DNA of 64,000 bases, from contig CAWCKT010000012.1 of NCBI GenBank assembly GCA_963796155.1, positions 150,552 through 214,551 of the forward strand, read 5' to 3'. Below, in pieces: positions 1-8,530 of this stretch. The stretch comes from AP-15 sp963796155 (lineage in GTDB: Bacteria > Pseudomonadota > Alphaproteobacteria > ATCC43930 > CGMCC-115725). Under the pieces are notes generated by a model. The model was not told where the DNA came from, made no database searches, and saw nothing but the letters and a program-made list of their open reading frames with translations. The position numbers and the translations under genes were made by a program. Numbering within the stretch: the first letter of the stretch is position 1; each line of letters begins with the position of its first letter.

Positions 1-1269
1 GCCGGATGATCGCGGCGCTGCAGGCGCGCTACGCCGGCGAGACCGCGATCGGCGCTTTGAAGATCCGCCACAACAACGTGATCGGCTACTACATCGAGGT
101 GTCGGCCAACCATGCCGGCAAGCTCGGGCCGGAGTTCATCCACCGCCAGACGATGGCCGGGGCGCAGCGCTATACGACGGCCGAGCTCGCCGACCTCGAA
201 AGCAAGATCGCCAGTGCGGCCGAGCGGGCCTTGGCGCTCGAATTGCGGCTCTGGGAGGACCTCGTCGGCGAGGTCATGGCGCGCCGCGCCGAGATCGCCG
301 CCGCCGCGGCGGCCATCGCCGCCCTCGATCTCGCCGCGGCCCTCGCCGAGCTCGCGGGCGAGGCGGGCTGGGTTAGGCCGGTGGTAGAGGACGGGACCGC
401 CTTCGAGATCCTCGGGGGCCGGCATCCGACGGTCGAGGCGGCACTCGCCGCTACGGGCAACGGCGGCGGGTTCGTCGCCAACGACTGCGTCCTGGCGGAG
501 AACCGGATCTGGCTCGTCACCGGCCCCAACATGGCCGGCAAGAGCACCTTTCTGCGGCAGAATGCGCTGATCGCGATCCTGGCGCAGATGGGCTCCTGGG
601 TCCCCGCCCGCGCGGCCAGGATCGGCATCGTCGATCGCCTCTTCAGCCGGGTGGGTGCGGCCGACGATCTCGCACGCGGGCGCTCGACCTTCATGGTCGA
701 GATGGTCGAGACCGCGGCGATCCTGAACCAGGCCGGGCCGTCAGGCCTTTGTCATCCTCGACGAGATCGGCCGCGGTACGGCGACCTTCGACGGCCTCTC
801 GATCGCCTGGGCCTGTCTCGAGCACCTGCACGAGGTCAACCGCTGCCGCACCCTCTTCGCGACCCACTACCACGAGCTGACGGCACTCGCCGCGAAGCTC
901 CCCGCACTCGCCTGCCACACGATGCGGGTCAAGGAGTGGAAGGGCGAGGTGGTGTTTCTGCACGAGGTCGGACCGGGTACGGCCGACCGCTCTTACGGCA
1001 TCCATGTCGGCAAGCTCGCGGGCCTGCCGAGGAGTGTGACGGCGCGCGCCGAGGAGGTGCTGGGGGTGCTCGAAAAGGGCGAGCAGGGCGGGGCCCTGGC
1101 GCGGCTCGCCGACGACCTGCCGCTGTTCAGCGCCGCCCGCCGCCGCACCGAACCTCCGCCGCGCGAATCCGCGGCCGAGGCGCTGTTGCGCGAGACCCGC
1201 CCCGACGAGCTCACCCCGCGCGAGGCGCTCGACCTCCTCTATCGGCTGAAGGGCCTCGCGGCGGAATAG
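1..1269 (+). pseudogene. mutS: DNA mismatch repair ATPase MutS, 3' part, frameshifted
   Basis: This is the C-terminal part of MutS, which binds base mismatches and starts methyl-directed repair; the 5' end lies outside the window. The clamp/lever region is followed by the ABC-type ATPase with Walker A GPNMAGKST (near 523-549) and the FMVEMVET segment. The frame then shifts near 741-746. Walker B (VILDEIGRGT), the FATHYHEL motif and the C-terminal tail up to TAG at 1269 are read one base later. One extra base in the run ggccgtcaggcc explains it, since restoring the frame gives a normal GPSAFVILDEIG join. As written, the product would lose Walker B and be inactive. Either a real mutation or a sequence error is possible. 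Identification is certain; the status of the break is not. Confidence 0.9.
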
Positions 1270-1320
1270 AGCAGCTGCTGTGGAGGCCTGGGAGAGCGGC
1301 GGCCGGAGCCACTTCTCAGG

Positions 1321-1620
1321 CTACTGAACGTCGACCGTCCAGTGAGGGTGGTACACATTGAAGCTCGTCACGGGTACAGGCACGGTCCGCCACGCCCCCA
1401 TGGGGGCAGGAGGAAGCGGCATGCCGCCCACAGCGGCGCTGGTGGTCGGCGCCGGCGCCTGGGCAGCCTGAAGAACGGGATACGCCACCGGCACCAGCGG
1501 CGTCGGCCCCGCAGCTTGCGCCGGGGGCAGCGTCTCAGGGCCCGCGCCGGGGGACGGCGCGCAGCCGGACACGATTAGTCCGATCCCGAGGCCAAGCCCT
1601 ACAAAAGTGCGGATGTTCAT
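1321..1620 (-). CDS. Small proline/alanine-rich lipoprotein, function unknown
   Basis: This is a 99-residue protein with a type II signal peptide: MNIRTF, a glycine/leucine-rich hydrophobic core, then the lipobox IVSGC, so Cys23 would be lipidated. The mature part is rich in Pro, Ala and Val and has no domain I recognise. It ends in an aromatic stretch, FNVYHPHWTVDVQ. The start at 1620 is chosen because GGGAGG lies just upstream and because the signal peptide begins there. The frame stays open further upstream, but that extension runs through the tRNA-Thr gene and is not real. It converges on mutS. Confidence 0.65.
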   Translation of the reverse strand: MNIRTFVGLGLGIGLIVSGCAPSPGAGPETLPPAQAAGPTPLVPVAYPVLQAAQAPAPTTSAAVGGMPLPPAPMGAWRTVPVPVTSFNVYHPHWTVDVQ

Positions 1621-1739
1621 AAAAGTTGCCCTCCCTGGTGATCGGGCAACTGCCCCGGCGACCGCGCGCCTCTGCCGCAGCGAGTTGTGAGACAAACGCT
1701 CCCGTCGGTGAAGCGTTGATTTGCAATAACAAACTACGG

Positions 1740-1811
1740 TGCCGGGTGAGGGATTCGAACCCCCGACCTTCGGTTTACAAAACCGCTGCACTGCCACTGT
1801 GCTAACCCGGC
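1740..1811 (-). tRNA. tRNA-Thr (anticodon TGT)
   Basis: The acceptor arms GCCGGGT/ACCCGGC pair over 7 bp. The anticodon stem-loop is ..CGGTTTTGTAAACCG.. with loop TTTGTAA, giving TGT, which reads ACA (Thr). The T-arm GGGGGTTCGAATCCC is canonical and the D-arm is short. The discriminator base is A and CCA is not encoded in full. Confidence 0.93.
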
Positions 1812-1986
1812 AAGTCAATGACTTAGCGGATGTCGGGACCCTCCAAAGCCCGGTTTTGCTAGTTATGTGCTACTTATCACGCCCGGACAGGACCGTACAG
1901 CGGTGAACACAACCAGACCAGATGTTCATGTTTCGCACTTATCCGCGCATCGAAAGGCGGCATCGATCAGCTCCGCTGACGCCGCT

Positions 1987-2235
1987 CTAGTCGAGGCCGA
2001 AACGGTCGATCTCGGCTGGTGGCAGCCCGAGATAGCGCGTCTGCGTGGCGACCTGGCGCTGGCGGGACTGCAGGTCGATGGGAGGGATGCCGAATACTGG
2101 TACCGCACGGCGATCGGCATGGCGCAGGAGCAAGAAGCCAAGTCCTTCGAGCTGCGCACCGGCGGCGCTGGCGCGCCTGTGGGCCGATACGGGGGGTCGC
2201 GCCCAGGCGCACGAGCTGCTTGCGCCGGTGGCGAA
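1987..2235 (+). pseudogene. C-terminal TPR tail of a STAND/winged-helix regulator, remnant
   Basis: The + strand reads EIARLRGDLALAG..., then AEYWYRTAIGMAQEQEAKSFELR. A frame shift near 2155 leads to LARLWADTGGRAQAHELLAPV. This matches the end of the three large regulators at 5.5-14.4 kb (SWELR..LARLW..ARELLRPVY). Nothing upstream encodes the rest of the protein, and the FTEGF tail is missing because the sequence joins an unrelated gene near 2236. It is best read as the decayed end of a fourth family member. Confidence 0.6.
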
Positions 2236-2935
2236 CAGGACGAGCGCAAGTGCCGTCCCGACCGTCGCCCCTGTCATGACCCGATCGGCACCCCGCTTTG
2301 CCGCTGCCGGCAATACGAATGCGCCGCAAACAGCACCGGCGCCGATTGCGCCGAGAAGTATGCCGTAGGTCTCCGGGCCGCCGGCAATTCGTGCACGCAC
2401 CAGAAGCGGCAAAAGCGCCCCAATAGACGCTCGCGAGCGGAAAGAAGCCGGCGGACCGGATCAAGGTCGCGCGCAGATCCGGATGATAGCGAGCGTAGCG
2501 CAAACCGCTGCGGATCGCGTTGACGAAGCGCTCGGCGGGCAGGGATTGGGCGATTGGCTGGGGAGGGCGCCACCAGATCAGCGCGGTGATGACGGCGAAC
2601 GTGCTCAGGGCGTTGATCCAATAGGGTGCCGCCATGCCGAGTGCGCCAATCGCCAGGCCGGCCAACGCCGGACCGATGGCACGGCTGATATTAAGGCCGA
2701 CGCCGTTGAGGGCGACTGCAGAACGGAGCTCCCCCTTTGGTACGAGCTGCGGCACGATAGACTGCCACGGCGGCATCGCCAGAACCGTCGCGATCCCCGA
2801 CAGGGAAATAAATGTCAGCAGCCAGGTGGGTGTGATCCACTCCAGCCAAACGAAGATCGGGAACAGGGCGGCGATTGCTACCGCCGCGATCTGCACCGCG
2901 ATCAGAAGACGGCGGCGGTCGACGCCAATACCTGG
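2236..2935 (-). pseudogene. MFS transporter (MFS_3/EntS-like), truncated and frameshifted
   Basis: The minus strand encodes DRRRLLIAVQ, hydrophobic helices, MPPWQSIVPQLVPK, and GVGLNISRAIGPALAG. These are hallmarks of the MFS_3 group of drug and siderophore exporters. The frame breaks near 2420 (one extra G in a G run); the next frame continues LLPLLVRARIAGGPETYG and further helices until about 2240. The first helices are missing at the 5' end (near 2930), where the sequence joins a hydrolase fragment, and the 3' end is cut by the TPR remnant. It is not functional as written. Confidence 0.65.
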
Positions 2936-3051
2936 ACATTGTTAAAGGTCACCAGGCGGTCGTGCGATTGTACGCCCTGGTACATCGCAGGCTGATAATC
3001 GATCAGCGCGATGGCATGGTTTTGCGGGGTGAGCATTTCGAGCTTTGACAT
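2902..3051 (-). pseudogene. Isochorismatase-family hydrolase (YcaC-like), N-terminal fragment
   Basis: The start MSKLEMLTPQNHAIALID, then QPAMYQGVQSHDR, matches the N-terminus of YcaC-type cysteine hydrolases and includes the catalytic-Asp strand (ALIDYQPAM). A good AGGAGG site sits 6 bases upstream of the ATG at 3051. The frame closes after 49 codons at 2902, where MFS sequence takes over. It keeps the start signals of a once intact gene but lacks the Lys and Cys of the catalytic triad. Confidence 0.65.
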
Positions 3052-3182
3052 GGGCATCCTCCTTTCATCATTTACGGTCAGAATTGCACCGCATGGATGG
3101 CCGTGAGCACACCGAGGGCGGGCGAGCTGGTCGACACGTCAAAATCAGGTGTTGTCCACCTTCAAGCTGGCCGCTGTATCCT

Positions 3183-4139
3183 TTACCCGAGCGCCCCTCT
3201 GAGGGCGCCGATGGCTTGCGCGATGGCGCCGCGCGTCGCCGGTGTGTCGGCGAGCGCATTCAGCATGACGAAATCGTGGATTGTGCCGTTATAGCGGACC
3301 GAGGTGACCCGCACGCCTGCGTCCGACAGCTTGCGGGCATAGGCTTCGCCTTCATCACGCAGGACATCGTTCTCGTCGACGACGACGAGTGCCTCGGGCA
3401 GGCCTGCGAGCTGGTCGAGCGAGGCATTGAGCGGCGTCGCTGTAGGTTGCTTGCGGGCAGCGGGGTCAGGCAGGTAGGCGTCCCAGAACCATTCCATGGC
3501 CCGCTTGGTCAACCACGGCCCATCCGCAAAGTGGGTATAGGAGGAGGTATCGAAGGCTGAGTCGGTGACCGGATAGAACAGTACTTGGAAGGCAATTTTG
3601 GGGTCCCGGCGTTTTTTGGCCATTAGAGTGACCGCCGCCGCCATGTTGCCGCCGACGCTGTCACCCGCAACGGCAAGGCGCAATGGGTCGATGCGCAAGT
3701 CAGCGGCGTTAGCGGCCACGTAGCGGGTCGCGGCATAAGCCTGCTCGATAGCGACTGGGTAGCGGGCTTCCGGCGCACGGGAATAATCGACGAACACGAC
3801 CGCGGCCTCGACGCCGACCGCTATCTCCCGGATCAGGCGATCGTGAGTGTCACGGTCGCCCAAGATCCAGCCGCCGCCATGAAAATACATGACCACCGGC
3901 AAGACTTCGGCGGTCCCTGCCGGGCGAACGATCCGGATCGGCACCGACCCGGCGGGGCCGACGGGCAGGGTAATATCCTCGATTTCCGCGTTCGGCTTGC
4001 CGACCGGGATGGACTGTGCCCGGGTCAGAACCGACCGCGCGTCGGCCGGCGACAACGTGTAGATCGGCGGCGCGCCGGCCAGGCTGTCGATGAATTGCTG
4101 CGTATGGAGTTCCAGCATCGGCTGGTTCGCCATCGACAT
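3183..4139 (-). CDS. Alpha/beta hydrolase, hormone-sensitive-lipase (family IV) esterase
   Basis: This 318-residue protein has the family IV signature: the oxyanion-hole motif HGGGW (near residue 89), the nucleophile elbow GDSVGG (near residue 159), an acid in VVDENDVL and the His in TIHDFV. Such enzymes hydrolyse short acyl esters in the cytoplasm; no signal peptide is seen. ATG at 4139 has GGAGGG 5 bases upstream; a second Met two codons later is possible. It follows the winged-helix/MlaC gene on the same strand with a 26-base gap, so the two may be co-transcribed. The natural substrate cannot be told. Confidence 0.85.
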   Translation of the reverse strand: MSMANQPMLELHTQQFIDSLAGAPPIYTLSPADARSVLTRAQSIPVGKPNAEIEDITLPVGPAGSVPIRIVRPAGTAEVLPVVMYFHGGGWILGDRDTHDRLIREIAVGVEAAVVFVDYSRAPEARYPVAIEQAYAATRYVAANAADLRIDPLRLAVAGDSVGGNMAAAVTLMAKKRRDPKIAFQVLFYPVTDSAFDTSSYTHFADGPWLTKRAMEWFWDAYLPDPAARKQPTATPLNASLDQLAGLPEALVVVDENDVLRDEGEAYARKLSDAGVRVTSVRYNGTIHDFVMLNALADTPATRGAIAQAIGALRGALG

Positions 4140-4165
4140 GGTTTCCCTCCAGTAATCGTAACTCG

Positions 4166-5314
4166 TCAGGAGGATCTGGCGGTGGTGCCAGTCAGGATGT
4201 CGGCCTTGCGGTTGAGCGCCGCGATAAGCCCATCGATCCCCTGGGTCTTGAGGATGGCGGCGAATTCCGAGCGGCGGGTCGCCACTTCGCTGATGGCACT
4301 ATCCAAATAAATGTCCGCGATCAGCCAGCTCTCGCCATTTTGGCGCATTACATAGTCGACCTCGACTGGCTCACCGTTACTCTTGATGATCCGGCTCTTC
4401 ACCAAGAGCCCGAAGGAAGCGGGCTGCTCACCGGTCACTTCGAGCTTCTGTCCGTTATAGCTGTCGAAGCGGTCGGCATAGATCGCTGAGATGTACCGGC
4501 CGTAGCTCTCGGTGACTTCTTGCCGCTGCGCCTCGCTGAGGCCGGTCCACAAAGGGCCGACCGATAACCGCGCCATTGAAGCGACGTCGAAGCTGCCGCG
4601 GATGACGGGCGCCAGTTTCGCGAAACGGCCACTCCCTCCGAGCGTCCCTCCGTTCTTCATCGTACTGAGCAGAGCATCATAAAGCCCCTGTACGGTACCG
4701 CTGCCGCCGATAGCCGCGGCTTGAGAGCTGTAGGCGAACGTGCTGAGGCCGAGCCCAACCGCAAGGGCCAGCGCTTTGAACAATCGCGATTTGGCAACGG
4801 CGGACCGGCAGGGGTTTCGATCGGCACACTGCGGAAAGGATCGCATCCCGATCCATCGCGACAACGCGCCTTGACGCGACCGCTGCCACACTCGGGCTGC
4901 GTGCCGAGAAGAGTTCGAGGGTGCAGTCGACTTGACTGCCGCGGTGAAACGGTAGCCGCGACCGAACTCGGTCCGGATGAGATCTCGGTCTTCGCCAAGC
5001 GCTTTGCGCAAGACGGATATTTGCACTTTCAAGTTCTCTTCTGAGACATAAACGCCTGGCCATACGCAGGAAACGAGCTCTTCCTTGGTGACCAGTGATC
5101 CGTCGGCTTTCATTAGCACGGACAAAACATCGAATGCCCGCGTACCCAGCTTTACCGGCACGCCGTCGGCGATAAGTTGCCTCCGGCGCGGGAGCATTTG
5201 GAAGCGACCGAATTCGAGCGCGGCTTCTTGCGCTGCCGAGCGCGACTGGCTTGGGCTGTGGCGCGCCTTGATCACATGGCCCGGCGCGGACTCGGTATCG
5301 CCGTTGATTGTCAT
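4166..5314 (-). CDS. OmpR-type winged-helix domain fused to periplasmic MlaC/Ttg2D domain
   Basis: This is a 382-residue protein with an unusual domain order. Residues about 33-127 form an OmpR/PhoB-type DNA-binding winged helix (FGRFQM..LGTRAFDVL..VTKEELVSCVWP..RTEFGRGYRF), as at the start of the STAND regulators next door. Residues about 179-200 are one hydrophobic segment ending AYSSQAAA. Residues about 205-372 resemble MlaC/Ttg2D/HpnM, the periplasmic phospholipid or hopanoid carrier. This is the layout of ToxR/CadC regulators, which bind DNA inside the cell and sense in the periplasm, but with a lipid-carrier domain as sensor. Alternatively Met157 starts a separate secreted MlaC protein, because the hydrophobic segment also looks like a cleavable signal peptide; only a weak GGATCGGG precedes that Met. 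It is divergent from the first STAND regulator. Confidence 0.75.
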   Translation of the reverse strand: MTINGDTESAPGHVIKARHSPSQSRSAAQEAALEFGRFQMLPRRRQLIADGVPVKLGTRAFDVLSVLMKADGSLVTKEELVSCVWPGVYVSEENLKVQISVLRKALGEDRDLIRTEFGRGYRFTAAVKSTAPSNSSRHAARVWQRSRQGALSRWIGMRSFPQCADRNPCRSAVAKSRLFKALALAVGLGLSTFAYSSQAAAIGGSGTVQGLYDALLSTMKNGGTLGGSGRFAKLAPVIRGSFDVASMARLSVGPLWTGLSEAQRQEVTESYGRYISAIYADRFDSYNGQKLEVTGEQPASFGLLVKSRIIKSNGEPVEVDYVMRQNGESWLIADIYLDSAISEVATRRSEFAAILKTQGIDGLIAALNRKADILTGTTARSS

Positions 5315-5525
5315 CGCGGGTCCCCTCGGTTGGGTTTGGCGGTGAGTAATTTGGCGCCGTTCGCGGCGTCAGTCGCGTTAAGGATTGTTAAGTTGTGCAA
5401 AGGCGTCTTTGCATCCGTTTGCAGGGGCTGCCTCGTGCGGCCGAGCGCTCGCGCCATAGCGGCACGGCTTGCGCAAAGCCACCTCCGTCGGTATTAACCA
5501 GGACGCATCTGAGGACGATGCCCCG

Positions 5526-8363
5526 ATGGATGAAGAAGTCTTCGCCTTCGGATCGTTCCGGTTGATCCCCGCTGAGCGCGCGCTCTTCGAGCAGGGGAAA
5601 GCGCTGCGCCTCGGGAGCCGTTCGTTCGATATTTTAGTTGCGTTGACCGAGCGCGCCGGCCAGACGATCTCCAAAGAAGAGCTGCTCGCGCGGGTTTGGC
5701 CTGACACGGTCGTCGAAGAGGCCGCCCTCAGGGTCCATGTCGCGGCGCTGCGCAAAACGCTCGGCGATGGCCGGGCCGGCAAGCGCTACATCGCCAACCA
5801 CCCCGGGCGAGGTTACGCCTTTGTCGCACCGGTAACGCGCGAGAACGCGCCTTCGGCAACCGCCGTGCCGGACGGGGCGCTCGTGGCGGGGAGTCTACCG
5901 GCGCTGCTCACGCGCGTTGTCGGCCGCGACGAGATCATTCTCGCCCTCACGACACAGCTGGCTCGGCGCCGCTTTATGACGATCGTCGGGCCGGGCGGGA
6001 TCGGCAAGACGACGGTGGCCGTTGCCATCGCGGACCGCGCGCGTGCGTCCTACAAGGACGGCGTATGGTTCGTCGAGCTGGCCTCCTTGTCCGATCCCGA
6101 TCTCGTGCCGAGTGCGCTCGGTGCCGCGCTGGAAGTCCATCCTTCAGGCGGCGACCACACGCGGGCGCTGGCCGCGTGGTCGCGCGACAAGACCGCGTTG
6201 CTCGTGCTCGACAGCTGCGAGCACGTCATTGGCGCGGCGGCCTCGCTGGCGGAGGTGCTGCTCAAGGCCGCTCCCGGCGTCGGCATTTTGACAACCAGCC
6301 GCGAGCCTCTGCGGGCAGAGGGCGAAACGCTGCATCGCCTGGCAGCGCTGGAGCTTCCGGCGGATCCGATCATGTTCGCCGCCGAGGCCCTGCGCTACTC
6401 GGCCGTGCAGCTGTTCAACGAACGCGCCACGGCGGCAATGGACGAGTTCGTGCTAGCTGACCGCGACGTGCCGGCAGTCCTTGAGATCTGTCGCCGGCTC
6501 GACGGGATACCGCTGGCGCTTGAGCTGGCAGCGGCGCGGGTCGGCACTTTTGGTGTGCGGGATTTGGCGGCGCATCTGGATGATCGGTTCCGGCTCTTAA
6601 CCGCTGGGCGACGGACGGCGCTGCCCCGGCACCAGACGCTCAGTGCTGCGCTGGACTGGAGTTATCAGCTGCTGGAGGAAGAAGAGCGCAAGGTGCTGCG
6701 CCGACTTGGGGTGTTTGCTGGAGAGTTCCCGCTGGAAGCCGGCATTGCCGTTACGGCTGATCCTGGCTCGTCCGATATTGTAGACTGCATTGCCAATCTC
6801 GTCGGCAAGTCACTCGTGGCTGCCGATCCCCGGGGAGAGGTTGCCCAATATCGCTTGCTTGACACTACTCGCCTTTACGCCTCGGAGAAGCTGAGGAGCT
6901 CTGGTGAATTCCGGCAAATCGCCCGCCGCCACGCTGAATATTATATTACTGTCTTCGCTTCCGCCGAAGCCGAAAGTGAGTCGCTGTCCCAGGCTCAGTG
7001 GCTGGGCATCTACGGCCGGCATCTCGCAAATGTGCGAGCGGCCCTCGATTGGGCAACGTCTCCGGACGGCGACCGGCAGATTGGTGTGGCGCTGACCGTT
7101 GCCGCTATACCGTTGTGGGTCCAGCTCTCGCTGTTTGGCGAGTGCCGCGATCGGGTGGAACAGGCACTCTGGGGGCTCGATGACGACCAGCCGGCGACGG
7201 CGCGGTGGCGCATGCAGCTCTCGGCAGCGCTTGGCTGGGCGCTGACGTACGGCGTCGGCCGGGCCCGGGAGGCGGGTCCCGCCTGGGCAACCACGCTCAG
7301 GCTCGCGGAGGAGCTCGACGACCGCAGCTACCGACTGCGCGCCCTCTGGAGCCTGTGCATTGATCAATTCAACAATGGCAATCTTCGTGCAGCTCTCCAA
7401 TTTGCCCGACGGTTCGCCGATTTGACGGCAAGGTCAAGCGATACGATCGAACTAATGATGGCGGATCGTCTGCTTGCCACCGCTTACCATTACTTTGGTG
7501 ACCAAGGAGAAGCCCGCCGTCATATCGACCGTGCGCTTGCCCTTCTCGAGAACATGGCGCAGCAGCAGATCGTCCGCGTACGGTTCGACATGCGAGTGTC
7601 GACGCATTATTTTCATGCTCGCATTCTGTGGCTGCAAGGATTTGCTGAGCAGGCGCTGCGTGTAGTCGAGCAAAATATCGAGGAGGGAAACGCTGTCGGG
7701 CAGGCCCTGTCGTTCTGCAGCGTCCTGGGCCAAGGGGCATGCCCGATTGCTCTTTGGACGGGCAATCTCGACGCCGCTGAGCGCTGTGGCGCTCTGCTCC
7801 TTGACCACACTGAACGCCACCCGATCCGTCTGTGGAATATCTGGGCGCGCTGCTTCCTTGGCTTGGTGATCGCCAAACGCGGTGATGTCGACGCCGGGCT
7901 CCGTGCGCTGCGCGGCGGGCTAGAACTTGCAGGCGAGGCGAGATTTCTGCCTCGCTTCCTCCTGCTGCTTGGCGAGTTCGCGGCTTCTCTCGGCGAGACC
8001 GGTGAGACCGGGTCCGCGCTCCAAACCATCGAGGAGGCGCTCGTGCGTTGCCAAGCACGCGACGAACGCTGGTATCTGGCCGAACTACTACGCATCAAAG
8101 GCGAATTGATCCTGCTGCAGAATGCGGTGGATGGCTCTGGTGTCGCCGAGGAGTATTTCCTGGAGGCGCTCGATTGCGCTCATCGCCAGAACGCCCGCTC
8201 CTGGGAGCTACGAACCGCTACGAGTCTCGCACGGCTTTGGCAAGATCGGCGTCGCACTGCAGAAGCCCGCGAATTATTGCGCCCAGTTTACAATCGCTTT
8301 ACCGAAGGGTTCGACACAGCCGATCTCAAATCGGCAAGAGGCCTGCTCGATACCTTACGATAG
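5526..8363 (+). CDS. Winged-helix/STAND NTPase/TPR regulator, paralogue 1
   Basis: This 945-residue protein has three parts. Residues 5-102 form an OmpR-type winged helix (FGSFRLIP..LGSRSFDIL..ISKEELLARVWP..GRGYAFV). Residues about 128-350 are a STAND/NB-ARC-like NTPase with Walker A GPGGIGKTT (155-163), Walker B LLVLD (225-229), TTSREPL and GIPLALELAA. The rest is helical TPR-like sequence ending FTEGFDTADLKSARGL. Such proteins are taken as one-component regulators that switch with nucleotide and ligand; no ligand is evident. ATG at 5526 is preferred over the upstream start at 5469, because all three paralogues begin at this M-D/H-EEVF and GAGG lies 11 bases upstream. It is divergent from the winged-helix/MlaC gene. 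Confidence 0.85.
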   Translation: MDEEVFAFGSFRLIPAERALFEQGKALRLGSRSFDILVALTERAGQTISKEELLARVWPDTVVEEAALRVHVAALRKTLGDGRAGKRYIANHPGRGYAFVAPVTRENAPSATAVPDGALVAGSLPALLTRVVGRDEIILALTTQLARRRFMTIVGPGGIGKTTVAVAIADRARASYKDGVWFVELASLSDPDLVPSALGAALEVHPSGGDHTRALAAWSRDKTALLVLDSCEHVIGAAASLAEVLLKAAPGVGILTTSREPLRAEGETLHRLAALELPADPIMFAAEALRYSAVQLFNERATAAMDEFVLADRDVPAVLEICRRLDGIPLALELAAARVGTFGVRDLAAHLDDRFRLLTAGRRTALPRHQTLSAALDWSYQLLEEEERKVLRRLGVFAGEFPLEAGIAVTADPGSSDIVDCIANLVGKSLVAADPRGEVAQYRLLDTTRLYASEKLRSSGEFRQIARRHAEYYITVFASAEAESESLSQAQWLGIYGRHLANVRAALDWATSPDGDRQIGVALTVAAIPLWVQLSLFGECRDRVEQALWGLDDDQPATARWRMQLSAALGWALTYGVGRAREAGPAWATTLRLAEELDDRSYRLRALWSLCIDQFNNGNLRAALQFARRFADLTARSSDTIELMMADRLLATAYHYFGDQGEARRHIDRALALLENMAQQQIVRVRFDMRVSTHYFHARILWLQGFAEQALRVVEQNIEEGNAVGQALSFCSVLGQGACPIALWTGNLDAAERCGALLLDHTERHPIRLWNIWARCFLGLVIAKRGDVDAGLRALRGGLELAGEARFLPRFLLLLGEFAASLGETGETGSALQTIEEALVRCQARDERWYLAELLRIKGELILLQNAVDGSGVAEEYFLEALDCAHRQNARSWELRTATSLARLWQDRRRTAEARELLRPVYNRFTEGFDTADLKSARGLLDTLR

Positions 8364-8530
8364 CGATGTTGGCCGGGTGCGCCGCGGGGTTGTAGCGGTC
8401 GGTTGCCGGTGCACCAACGTTGCAGCCGGGTGCGGGCACGTAAGTGAAGCGCCTGCGCGGTCGCCGGCGGCGGGCTTGCGAAGATCCGCCGCGGTTGATA
8501 TCAATCAAGAAGCTCCTGAGGACGGCCCCG

